Source: Certhia americana
Lineage: Eukaryota; Chordata; Aves; Passeriformes; Certhiidae
Length of the DNA stretch: 64,000 bases
Assembly (NCBI GenBank): GCA_018697195.1
Contig: CM031864.1
Coordinates: 14,947,286 to 15,011,285 of the forward strand
Direction: 5' to 3'
Shown here: positions 12,341 to 25,400 of the stretch, piece by piece
Layout: every line of letters begins with the position of its first letter
Position numbering within the stretch: position 1 is the stretch's first letter
Notes under the pieces: model-generated
Seen by the model: the letters and a program-made list of their open reading frames with translations, nothing else
Database searches by the model: none
What the model was told of the DNA's origin: nothing
Translations under genes and position numbers: made by a program

Positions 12341-13488
12341 TCATGCCCTGCAATCTTCATCCTTACAAGAACATGCTATGTGTGCATCAACAGTGTCCTG
12401 CATGTCCTCTGACTTCTGGTCAAACTTCGTCTGCTTGTCTGTCAGGCTGGCTGAATCTGATGGAGAACAAGAAATTAAAATTAAACAGTTTACTTCACAA
12501 GTAGTTCTGCAAGGTACAGCATTTAACATGCACTAGTCATTAATTACAGCAGGCTTGGCTGTTTCTCACTGATTTACATATATATATGTCACACAGAGAT
12601 GTTCCAGGAAACCAACTTCATTAATAAACCAGTTCTACCTTGAAAGCTACTACTTCCATGCAGAATTTTATTAATGATAGATTTAGGAAAGGGTATTATG
12701 AACTTAAAGAAAGAAATTTGGAAAACAGATAGAATTTTATGCTCTATATAATCTACATCTACTTTATCTAATGTCTTATAATCTACAATACATGTACAGA
12801 AAATAAATCCTCCTATAATACTGGGCCTGTATGCAAGAATCCTGTCCACACCTGCCCTTCTAGTACTTAAATAAGCTCAGTGAAGTAGGATCACATACAA
12901 AGGCAGCAATATATAAAAAATGCAAGGTGAGGATCCCTGCTTTGTGGTGCTGCACTTGGTCATAAATGGCTCAGTCTCCAAAGGCTGCAGCACACAGCTT
13001 GTCAGCTGAATCACAATGTTGACTGTGCTGTTATCCTGCCCTTACCTTGTTAGCCCTAAGCACCATGAAGGAGAATTCAGTTTGGATTTTAAATTCCAGT
13101 ACAATGAAAACAAGTAAATGTACTATAGAAAATCGTCTCTCTCACTGAAGGAATGTTTGCCTATTAACAACACAGGGAAAAGGCTTCAGTCAATAGGGAA
13201 GTAAGTCCATGCCTACCTATGGCTATGTTATAATATTCATATTTTTCAAGTGGAATAACTGAGTCAAGCCCCAATCTGTTTATACTTTTGCTCAGCTCCT
13301 CTTCAGCAGGATTTCTATTGCCTTACCAGCAGGGACACAGTGGAAGCCAACGGTGACTGGAGTAGTCTCAGTGACAGAGCAGCCCTTGGTGCAGCGCAGC
13401 ACCGGCTCCGTGGAGTAGCACCTGGACTCCACCCCGGCCAGCTGAACCGCCTTCTCCAGCTTCACAAAGGAGTGCCGCAGCTTGCAGC
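12341..13488 (-). CDS. VTG2: VTG2 Cys-rich C-terminal region (last two exons)
   Basis: Exons 13327-13488 and 12341-12456. They encode the tail after the von Willebrand D region, rich in cysteine (for example VLRCTKGCSVTE and the ending ACSCKDEDCRA). The junction is phase 1 with clear splice sites. The tail is probably disulphide-bonded; its precise function in yolk is not well defined. Confidence 0.9.
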
Positions 13489-16400
13489 CTGCAACAGCCA
13501 TTGGGGACAGCTCAGGGGCCTGCATTCAAAAGCTCCAGACCGCCCCAGAAGGACCCATCTGCCAACACTGCTAATTTACTAACAGCTTCCCTCTGTGAAA
13601 ACTGTGTTTTGATCATAAATGAAGCAACTTTACTGACAGATAAACAAACCCTTCAGATCGGCTTCTTAGATATGGAGCCCTGGAAACCTAATTTCAAATG
13701 CAACTGTTCTAATTCTAGATCAGGATATAGAAACACAATACTTTCTAATAGACATTTTTCAAGGCAAACTGGCCTACTGAATAGCTGTCAAACCATGTTT
13801 TAAAGTGTTGAATATTCAGCAGTGGAACTAAAGGGGAGATTTCTGACCAAATAAAATTAATCACTAAAGAATTGCGTTATTACCAATGTGATTCAGACAC
13901 AGAACTAGTGCAGAGAGAGAGCAACAGTCATTGCTGCCAACAAGTAATACTGATCTGGGGTTCCCAGGACAAACAGTTACAAGTGAGAAGCTAAACAGAC
14001 CACAATCTATTCCTAGCTATAAGTTTTGTGTCTTAAAACTTTAGCAGTTTCCACCATATGTTAAATGGAAAGAGAAGGTGGCCACCACCAGCCACAGGAG
14101 AATTACTGTGGATGTGCATGTGGACTCCATATCCTTCTAAAGCAAGTTTCTGCCCAGGATTTGTGACAAAACATAGAAGAATAACAGCTAATGCTGAGCT
14201 AGACATGTACAATCCATCTCCAGGGACTGAGAACATCCTTCCCACAAGGCAAGTCTCCACAGATGCAACATGCCTGTTCTCCTCAAGCACCGTGGTGTGA
14301 TGTTGCATCATTACCTCAGCTGAGAGCACCAGCTCACCATAAGATCCTAATCTACTGAAAGGCTTAAAATGCAGCTTTTTGATTTCAACCATGTAATTAA
14401 GTCCCTAGAACTGCTCATGCACTTGAATGCTTTGACAGGTTGCACTGGTTCAAAAACCAGGTGGTCAGCCATGGTAATAACTACTGTTCCCCATCTGATC
14501 TTTTGATGGGCCAATTGCTGAAAATTGATGTCCAGAAAATGCTGTTTTTCTGAAATAAAAGCATTCTGTGTGAATTTTATGCTCTTTCTGGTCCTCTTCT
14601 AAAATACTTCAAAACTGAAACAATGATTTTGATTCATCTTATTTTTTTCAATGTCAATTAAGTTGTATATTTTAGCTTGTTTAACCTGTGATTTCTTATT
14701 TCTTTCTTAACTTGCAAGTAATTTTAAAACTTAATATATAAATTAATAATGAATCTTCTAATATGCTTTTTATTTCCAAAATATATACAGAGTTTAAATT
14801 TTCTGAGTAGATTCTACATTTGCTGAACAACGGCAGTAATGTTATATTAAATTTATTAGAGCTTTCATACCTCCTCTACAAGGATGTTCTTCCAAAATCC
14901 AAGAATGCCCAAAGCTCACTGCATCTTTAGCTACATATCCGTTAGGCATCCGATACTCCTGTTCACATTCTGCATCATATTTTCCACACAGTCCACACAT
15001 CTTCCCTGCCATCCATACAGCAACTTGGATCTTGGAGGAAAAAGAAACAAGAAGTATTTCAAGTAAAAAATAAAAGTAATACCTGTGGAGCACATTTTTG
15101 CTACGCAGGTCCCTTTCAGTGTAACTTAATAAACAAACATTTAAAATCTCTTTGATAAGAATTGCAAAAGGTCTGACAGTCAGATGCCAAACTCCTGTGG
15201 GGCTGCAGAATCTTGAACTGCTACAGTCTTTATAACCTACTGTGCCAGTCTAGGATGTTAAGTTATTCATGCTATAGACTATTAATATGCTGAAGCTTTT
15301 TTCTGGTGGTTATTTTGATAGTACAAGAGAGAGACATGGAGCAGTTTACCAACCTCTTACATTCCAGTCTTGTATTAATGTTAGTGCAGACTTTAAACCA
15401 TTCATTTATCTAAAAAGAATGGCTGCATTTTTGCTGCTTTGTGGAATAATAGGCTGGTAAGAACAGTGGTCAGGAGCTGAAAACTCATTTTTCTTGCAAA
15501 GGCACTGCTTACTCAGTGTGTGTTCACTCACAGACCCAACTTCCCAACACACACCTGTACTGCAAGAACAGAGTACTTTTCTTGATCAAAGATTCTAATT
15601 TCTCACACTCAGAAATTAAGAGCAGGTCTGTGCAGTCCTGTAGCATCATCTTCCCTTTGGGGTTTTTTGTGCCCTGCACACACTTGCCTCTGCCCTCATA
15701 CACACAGATTTAAGGGAATCCTATGGAAATTTCTTAACACCCAGTCTTATGAAGAGGAAGAACAATACCCTGAATGTGTATCCATCAAAGTACAGTTTAT
15801 CAATGCCGTAGGCTGGGGCAAGAAGTACAAGCCCTTGATTTTCACTGTAGATCCACAGAGAAGCACCTAGAAGAAAAAAACAAAACTAAACAAATCCAGA
15901 CCAAACCTAGCTTCTTTATGAGAGAAAAAAGCAACTGCCATGTTTCTAAAATGTTCTTTTTTTCAAAATTTCTCAGTTATCCTATTCAAGAAACAAAAAT
16001 ATAGAACAAAGCAATGTAGAAATGTGCATACGTAGAAAATGGGCATTTGCAAGAGGTTGGAAGACAGTGATCACAGACGTATTAATTTTTCTTTGGGTTA
16101 TTAACATAATCATATTTATGTCTAGAAATTATTACTGAGCTGTCTACAGTATCTCTAGTTGTGCAGATCAACAGGGCTCTGAGTACGCTGTGTTGGAATA
16201 TGGAAATATGAGGAACACCATGACAGTCACTGGAGCCATTTCTAGCACAATTAGCACTTCCCAAGTACATAACAAATAGGACAGAGCTCAGCACTGGTAT
16301 GTGCTAACCCAATTTCAGCAAGATTTAGCCCAATTCATATATTGCAGCTCTTCAGTCAGAATACCCACACTGTATATAGCCCCTGACAACAGAGGACAGG

Positions 16401-19400
16401 ATGAAACAAGGCCTTCCTGTGTCTTTCACAGAAACAAACTATTCCTGTTTTGGGAGAATCAAGCAGGTTGTTTCACCATTCTCCATACCTATCCCTGGCA
16501 GAATGCAAGCCAAATTTGTTCTTACAAATCAAATTGGGAAAAACAGCACTATACAAGTCACATATAGTGAATTTTAGAAAAGCTCTACTTCAAAAAGTTT
16601 TGATCAAGCAAAATTTGATAGTAAAGCCAAATCACTTCTCAAATTTGGAATTACAGTAGGACCTGCAATCATGTACAAAAAGGAGGGATCTTCATGTTAT
16701 TATATTTTGCTTATTTAGGCTACTTCAAGAGCTTCACACTGGAATCAGCCTTTCTAAATGTCCCTCTGCACGTGAAAAAAATATATATTCTTAAATACTA
16801 CCTTAAAACCAAAGAAACACTTATTGAATAGAAACTGATCAAATTTCCTTCACAGATTCCTTCTCCTTCCTTCTTTCTCCTAAAACTTATATGAAAAGTA
16901 AACAATATGTGCTGCATCACTTACCAGCAGATGTAAGTGAAACATTTGTTGGGCTCTCAGCTCCATCCACCAGCAGCTTCACCCGTCCTTTCTCAGGGCG
17001 CATATCGACTTCACTGCCAAGGACAAGAGTGTTCACACCCTGGCTGGGCCACATTCACACACTTACAGTCACAGAGGCATTTTCCTGCTCACTAAATATC
17101 ACTGGTCAGAGCAAAAGCTCATTTCAAATGCTTAAATTACATCAAGGATATTCTTGTCACCTACGATGCAGGATGAGAGCATCAGCATCACATTCAATGT
17201 GCATGGAAAATAAATAAGGGAAGTGCCGAAACCCCATGGGCTGCTAACCATTGCAGGAAAGCTCAGATTGGAGCTCCTCTCATTCTAAATACGGACAATG
17301 AGGTCCCTCATGCTCTCAGCATCCAGCAGAAGTTACTTACTGATTGCCAAGCTTGATGTTGATTACTTTCAGGTTCACAGCTTCTTCTGCATTCTTCATC
17401 ATCACCAGGAACTTAAGGTCAGAGCTGCAATCCTGAGCCAAGATGTGGTAGCAATTTGCTGGCATTGTGTAGTTAAACTGAACCTCATTAAAGGTTGTGA
17501 TCTTGTTGTAGGAAATTGAGCATTGAGCTGGTTAAAAAAAATGCCAGTGAGTTTTTTTCTTTTTTATGAGAGAAAGACATTAAATGGTGTGGTTTATTTT
17601 TAGTGCCATATTATTTTAGCTTTGGGGTTTTTTTTCACTATGTGGTACCTTCATATGGTTTACAGGGACTTTTGGCTACTAAACACCCATAAATTCTTAA
17701 AAAGGCACATAAAATGTGTTCCTCTATCTAACAAAAAAAATATAATTGCCAGGTATTATGATCCCTGAAATGCCGATGATTTCTGTACCACACGCACAAT
17801 ATTTTCTCTCAGTTAAACCATCCTTACATTATTACAGAACATTTCCCAATTAACTGGAGATAAACAATGCCAGCAAAATTTAGAAGGTGTCCAAATAAAT
17901 TGTGAGACTGAAGTTGCCATGCTTCTGAACCCAATTAGACTCTGACCTTTCAAACTGGCAAGTACTGCAGAAGGGGCTTCAGCAAAGACATTCCAGATGG
18001 GAGGCTGCAGCTCTGAGGCTAGTATCTTTGGACCTACAGGAAGTGACAGGGGAAGCCTCATGGCTTTTTCATAGAGGGTAATCTGAAAAAGAATTCAAAA
18101 GCACATTCAAAATGCACCTGTGCCAGCAAACAGCTAGGATTTTTTTCCTATTTCTTCTACTTTCATTGCAAAGACTTTACAAGAACATAACTCATCTGAC
18201 TCATTGTCCATGAGCTTTTTGCTTTTGCTCAGTTTTCTCTCATTGTGTGAGAGAAGTCATTCAGGTTATATTTGGAAGAGAATGAATTACATCCTTCCAA
18301 AGGTGATGAGGTGAACACTTTATGGAGATACTACAGGTGGAAACTCATATCATTATGACACCTCTCTATGAAAAAAATCACTGTGTAGACATCCTTCTAT
18401 GAAGTATTACAATGGTGGAAATGTATAAAAGTTTTTATCATTTGCACCCAAACTGATGCTAGCTTACTTAATTTTTCTTTCTCAGAATTAACCCACTGTA
18501 ACTAAACATTACTTTTCTACTAGGAAACTGAAGAGTGATAAAAATATTTCATAATTACATCTGGAAGCTTGATAACAACATCACATGTCCTTGGAGAAGT
18601 TAGAGCCACGATCACCCTGGCTTGCCGAGAAGGATTCTTGTCCGTTTTTTCAGAGAACCCCAGCATAAATGCAGCCCCAGGGACAAACTTGTAAAACCTA
18701 AAATCAGAAGATTTGGTGAGATGGAGAAACAAAAGGCTGCATGCATCCCAACTAGATTGGCTCACCCCTGTGTGTAGGTAGCATAAAATAGTCTTAAGGA
18801 TCCCTGGTTATGTCCTCACACCCACCCTCTGCTCTACTGTTCAAATGTTCAGTGAGAGGAAGGATTTGTTCCTCAGTTTTCAGTAATTACTGCAAATATA
18901 AAGAGGTACTGTACATTAAAACAAGATGTAATCCCACTCAGCTTTTATGTCCAAAGACAGTACTTGGACAGATCACAGAATCAGTATTAGTCAGTACTAA
19001 TTAGCCAATACTAATGCCAGTAGAACCTCGTATGTGTTTGCTGGTTTTTCCCAGTTGACCGGTATTGTTAACAAGTGTCACTAAAGACTCAATTCTTACC
19101 ATTCTGCTATGGATCTGACACTGGAAGGAACTTTAGGCCACTCCAGTTTCACTTGTACAGCAGGGTGGGCAGCAAACTGCCCAGTTACCAGCTCAGATGA
19201 AACCTTGTAGTCCTGGCAATTCCGTCCCCATTTCAGGTAAGCCTGTAATGGAGGGACAATGGCCCATTCTTTACTGCCTGGAGCACGTTTTTCCTGTGGT
19301 GCATACAGAACTGCACAAGCTAGTTTTGAGCCTTACCGCTGCCTTGTGAGCATTGAGGACTGAAGCATCAGCACAGAGCTTCCACTTGCTTGACTCTGTG

Positions 19401-22400
19401 AGGTTTGACACAAATACCTGCACCCGGGGCGTGATGGAGTCAATATCAGCATATACCACGAGCTGGAGGCCTCCTATCTTCTTATCATCACGGATGCCGT
19501 GCAGAAAAACAGCTAGTACTGGTGTTTTAACATCTCCCAAAAACTTTGGCTATGAAGAAGGGGGAGAAAGTATGCAAAGCATATAATTATAGAAGAGTTA
19601 CCATGGAACATTTTAGATGCAAGATCTAGATGGATAAATGAAAACTAAACAACTGAACCACAAATACATACCAGCATATGTATCACACATATACATGCCT
19701 ATAAAACCTCATGCATATGTCTTTAATGTGCATGTGCCTCTGCATGCCAGATGGATTTTATCACTGTGTTTTTATGAGCCAAAATTTGTGCCATTTCCTG
19801 AGCTACAGCTGATACCATGGAAATAATCATATAATTAAAATACAGTAATGACTGTATGATTTGGGCTTCATTGTAACTATCCAGCCTGTGAATAAAAGAA
19901 AGTGGTTCAGTTTGAACAACATCAGCTGTCAGTTGTATGCGTCACTCATTCCCACAGCAATAACATCCCCCAGCTCGTCTCCTCTTGTTTATCTGTCTGA
20001 GTCTCACGCTTCAGCTGTGAGTTCTGTGGGGCAGTCAGGTTTGGTTTGCACAGCAAACCAGCACACAATATAATCCAGGACATTTTCTTCAACATCAAGA
20101 ACCCCTTCCCTTGGAGAAGGGCATTATCACCTTCATATTTTCAATATCTTCACTCCATCATTCTCAAGCCTGCACACATCTGCCTGGGTGTGGTAAGGAG
20201 CCCAGGTGCTCCATGTCCCCTTTGGAACATGCCTTTTGCTGAGGCTGCTCCGAGCCTCGGCTGCCACCACCAATGTCCTCACACTGGCACTGCAGCACCT
20301 CAATCTCCCTCCAGGCTGCAGAGCTCACAAAATGAGTCTCTGCAGGCATCTCTTGGGTGGGTTTTCCACGAGAGAAGGGTTGTGATGCAAGTAAGAAGGA
20401 TCCTCACTGCAGAGGAAAGTGCATGTGGGAACTATGGTGCATGTCTTGACTGATACCTGAGATTTGAGAGGTTGGCATTTCTCCCCATTACTATTGTAAT
20501 TATTATTATATGCAATTACTGTCAGTGCACAGCCACTCTGACATCATTCCAAGCTGTCAAAACCCCCTAAAAATGATGCAACTAACCCACAAAGTTCGAG
20601 ATGAGACACGACTGGATCTGGCAGAGGAATGTGAGCTGCTAATTTGGTCATCTGGGAGTTTTCTTTTTGGGAACTGCAAAAGAAACCAAAAACACAATCA
20701 CACCACAACAAGCTTAAGAGGATAACTTTAAAGGATGCTTGAAGAAATTGCACAAGGCAGTACTGAACAATACTCTCTCTCATGGCTCTTGGAGTTGGTG
20801 TGTTTCAACCCTGAGCAGCTCAATGACTTGCAATAGGCTTTCTCCTGCTTAGTATGTTGGATCTAACTCCAAAAATGCTTGTTTCCCCAAACATATATGA
20901 CCCTTCACGGTCCATAAGGACCATATCAAGACAAGAATTCCCTGTTTGTAGAAACAATGGACCAGAGCAAGTCAAATTTAATCAGCTTCTCACTTCAATA
21001 TGAAAGATCAGAAATTCTGCACAGGCCTGATGAACTGGAAGCTAAACTGAATGGACCAGCTGAATGGAAAGAAGCATCTGAGTGGACACACACTGCTGAA
21101 AATTACTTTTTGAGGAACACTAATATCAACTACACTGCTCTGGTTGGCTCATGGCCTAGTAGGAATCTGCTTAACTAAAATACTATGAAATGAGGTATCC
21201 TCCCACATTTGTCCACATCACTATCCTCATTGTGTACCTGCAGTGATTCCAACCTGAGAAACCATGTGATCAAAGCCAATCAAATGAACCAAGCTTCTGA
21301 TGGCTCCTCCACAGTGTGCAGCTCCAGTCTTTTTCATTGCTTTGGAAGAGGCTTTGCATCTCCTTTGCAAAGCCACAAGTGGCTTCATATGCAAAGCACA
21401 AAGGGAACACAGGTCTCTGTCTTTATCCTTCTCAGAAGAACCACCACAGTTCTAATGTTATCAGTACTGTAATTTTCCTCAACAAAGACAACAAGTTGCC
21501 TTTCAAGTCTCCATTTGATTCTTGACAGATTCCATACTACTTCTACTGAGGAAAGAAAAACTCACCTCTTGTCTATGTGCTGATTTAAAGCGGTACTGAT
21601 AAATCTCAGGAGCTTTCTTTGAAAATGACAAGAACAAGAAGATTAGAAGTCTCAGAGGAAAAGAAATGCTATAATTATATGAAAATTTAAGAATTGGGAA
21701 ATAAGAAATTTGCTAATTATCATTCATACATAGTTCTGTATGCTTAGTCACAAGCACATAATGCAAGATGAAGTAGTTTATATAAAGCATTAATGTTTCT
21801 ACCACAAAATTAAGACAGAAATATGCCATATTTATGCACAGTAAATGTCAAAAAGCCCCCCCAACATTTCCTGACAGTAACAAAATTTTCAACGAACTTG
21901 TGTAAACTTTTGAGTTGAAGTAGACATCTGAGCCAATGACTACAGATGTGTTTGTGGAATAGATTTTTCAATTTAATGTTGCTAAAATTTACTGGTCAGC
22001 TCCTAATGTCCTGATTTGTCATGCAAGGCCAGCTGCCATCAGGAGCATGATTCACCAACGTTAGTAGCATCAGTTGATTTACTGACAAAATTACCCATAT
22101 TTTGGAATATGCACTGCTGCTGCTGCTGCTGTCACCACCTTCCAGATGTAGTGAATGATGTTCATGGCTATGGTGGCTCAGTGACTCACTGCTGCTGCTG
22201 CCATTAACATGCCTCGAATGATGCCCATGGCTATGATGACTTGATGACTTCCTGCTGCTGCTGCTACTGCTGCTGCTCCTGTCACTGCTACTGCTGCTGC
22301 TACTGCTCTTGCTGCTTCTGTCACCGCTACTGCTGCTGCTGCTGCTACTGCTCTTGCTGCTTCTGTCACTGCTACTGCTGCTGCTGCTCTTGCTACTTTT

Positions 22401-25400
22401 GTCACTGCTACTGCTGCTGCTACTGCTCTTGCTACTTTTGTCACTACTGCTGCTACTGCTCTTGCTACTTCTGCTGCTGCTGCTCTTGCTGCTACTGTCA
22501 CTGCTGCTGCTACTGCTGCTGCTTCTGTCACTGCTACTGCTGCTGCTCTTGCTACTTCTGCTGCTACTGCTTTTGCTACTTCTGTTACTTCTGCTGCTCC
22601 TGCTACTTCTGTCACTGCTGCTACTGCTGCTCTTGCTACTGCTGCTGCTACTGCTGCTGCTACTGCTGCTCTTGCTGCCCCTGCCACTACTGCTGCTGCT
22701 ACTGCTCTTGCTACTTCTGCCACTGCTGCTGCTGCTGCTCTTGCTGCTTGTATCTTTGTTTCTCGCTTGCTCTTCTTGATCGTTCTCATCTTCTGCACCA
22801 GCCTCTTTACGACGAGGAGAAACGGCAGATGATGAGGAAGAGGAGACAGCTGAGGAGGCAGAAGCTGAGCTGGAGGGGTGTTTTACATCAGGGTCTGCCC
22901 CAAGCTCTGTAAGCACAGTGTTTTCTTTCTTTGAAGCTTGCTTCTTCTGGTGTCGTGTTTTATTTGCAATCTGCAAACACAGTCCAAGAGGTGCAAAAGA
23001 GAGAATACATCTAGTTCTGTTTTCACAAAGGAAAACTTCTGTGAGTGACAGACAAAGCTGGGTTCTCACACCAGCTTTTCAAGGAAAAGCCACCTCCCTG
23101 CCTCACTCAGTACAGAAGCTGCAGAATCCCGTCAGATCCACTCTGTCCAGCTGAAATCCATCCCAACACAGACCACTTTGCTGGACGCACCCCATAGGAA
23201 CAACACGCCAGCATGGGGCACTGGCACCTTTTAAAACAGCCCCATCCTTTCTTTGCCAATTTCCACACAATTTCAAAATTCTTGCCCTCATTTAGGGGAA
23301 AAAATTCCCCACTGCCATACTAGAAATCACTTGCCTTGAAAACATTTTCAATGCCTAGAATCTTCTTCAGTTTAGCTTGAATGTCCTCGTATGGAGATGA
23401 TTCACCCTGTTCCTCAAACTCCGAGTTTACTTCATGAATTATTTTGGAAGCTGCTCTGGATCCTGCCTGAATCTCCAGCTGAATTTTGTCAATATCGGCA
23501 TCTGTTTCAACTACACACCAATTGCACACATTAGAAAGTTATGCTGCTTCAAGTAGCACTGACAAACCTAAGATGCTCAGTATCTTACCTGGGATCAAGA
23601 CTATTTTAGCTTCGTGTTCTCCGATGAATCTGTACAAATATGTATTTTTTAGGAAACTGGCATCTCGTGACCTTCTGGAAAAGCAGAGCTGACACCCAAG
23701 ATGATGCAGCTTGACGCAAATGTCTCGTTTGTGAGTTTTTCTTCCCGTGACGTGGCGAAGATTCTCTTGAGAGCTATAGGCATGTTTCCTTGACGTGCTG
23801 TCAGCTTCTTGCTGTGTTAGAGATGAATATGTGAATACCACTGGGAATGTGTCATAGGTAAAAGTAAAACTATAGACATCCATTACAGAGAGAGTAAATA
23901 TTACTATATAGGCAAAAAACATAAGTTACCTTTGCGAAATCTTCACTGGAAGCTTTATCTGATGGTTTGAAAGGTTCTTCCACAATATTTGATGAAGCAT
24001 CTCCTGGGAGAATTGAGGTTCTCTTTTCAACACCTAGTTCTCCTAAATTTCTTGATACAGCAAAAGCCTTATGTCTGTTGAGATATGTGCAAAAAATGGT
24101 AAATTATTCCAACCGCTTGTCCTTGGATTAAATACACTCTTGTTAGTATCATGTGATAGCACAGAGGTAAGATATTTGAACATGGGGATTATATGTTAAT
24201 TTAGAAGTACAAATATTATTGAAAACAAAGGAGGGTTCATGACAAATAAAATTTTCTTATATTACGGGAAGTTTTAAAAATGGATAAATTTAAACAAAAT
24301 TTCCAAAACATTAAAAATATTCCTTCAAACATAAAAATTAAAATCCTTGAAAGACAATAAAATAATAGCGTGAAAATAATAAGAACGCAAAATAATAAAC
24401 AATTTAATATAAAAATTGCACTGCTAAATAATTTAGGTATCTTCTGATTTTTAGCTACTGTATTTTTCTTCCTTGTGCTTTTTCCCAAAGGTTCTGCTGC
24501 ACACTGGAGAGTCACTGCCTATCTAGAACTCCTTTGAGAGGTCAGTCAATAGTGAACTTTGTCAGGCTTCAGCAACACAAAATATTCTGAAGTAATGCTA
24601 CCATACCTTCCAACCACTATCTCAGTTTCCTCATGGCATGGATTTGTTTCAATCTTAATATTTTTCAGCTTCAGGTCTATCTTGGCATCAAACTTCACTG
24701 GCACCCTTGTCAGGACCTTGCCTTGAATTTCCACAACTTGCTGGAAGTATTCTGTGTTGACACCCATTGTTGCAAATTTCTGTATGTACAAGCTGAAAGA
24801 GAGCACAGTAGTCAGGTGTGAGAATGGTGCTCTTTTTACCCATGTGGTTCTGTCTTCCCTTAAAACCTTCTTCTTATGTGAAGCCTTAGAAACCTGCCAT
24901 ACCTGGGTTTGATGTCAGAACGAATCTGCACAGTGGATTCAAGCAACTGTGAAGGTCTGAAATCTCCAGTTAAAGGGGGAGATATCTTTCCATCAACTAC
25001 AAATGCAAGAACAATGTTTAAACATTGTAAAAATGAAAGGAAGGAGTCAAACATAAGAAGTTTTTAGTAGGAGGTAGTGGTTTTGTTAGTACAAGAAATA
25101 TGGCTGGAAAACAAGACAGACTTTGGGGTATATGAGACCTTTTATGATACTGAAGAAGACTGAAAATACAGAGGAAGCTTGTTATGTAGGCAAAGGTTCT
25201 AATGCAACATACTGAAAATGGAAATAAAAATATACTAAGAAAATGAAGAGCTGACCCAAATTGAAAGTTTGATAATTAGTGTAACATTAATGTTTCAGAA
25301 ACATGGGTAGTCAGAAGACAGAGTGAATGAAGAGAACGAGGCTAAATAGCCTCTGCTCTCCAATCTTTCCTCACATCAAGTGTGATCATCTTGTACTGTG

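Noticed and set aside
22178..22798. Minus-strand Ala/Val-rich ORF of 206 codons
   Set aside because: Shifted-frame reading of the phosvitin exon; the Ser frame has the flanking conserved residues and splice sites.
22241..22912. Plus-strand Cys/Tyr-rich ORF of 223 codons and the overlapping Leu-rich ORF at 22309-22779
   Set aside because: Both are antisense readings of the AGY-serine phosvitin repeat; composition follows entirely from the repeat.
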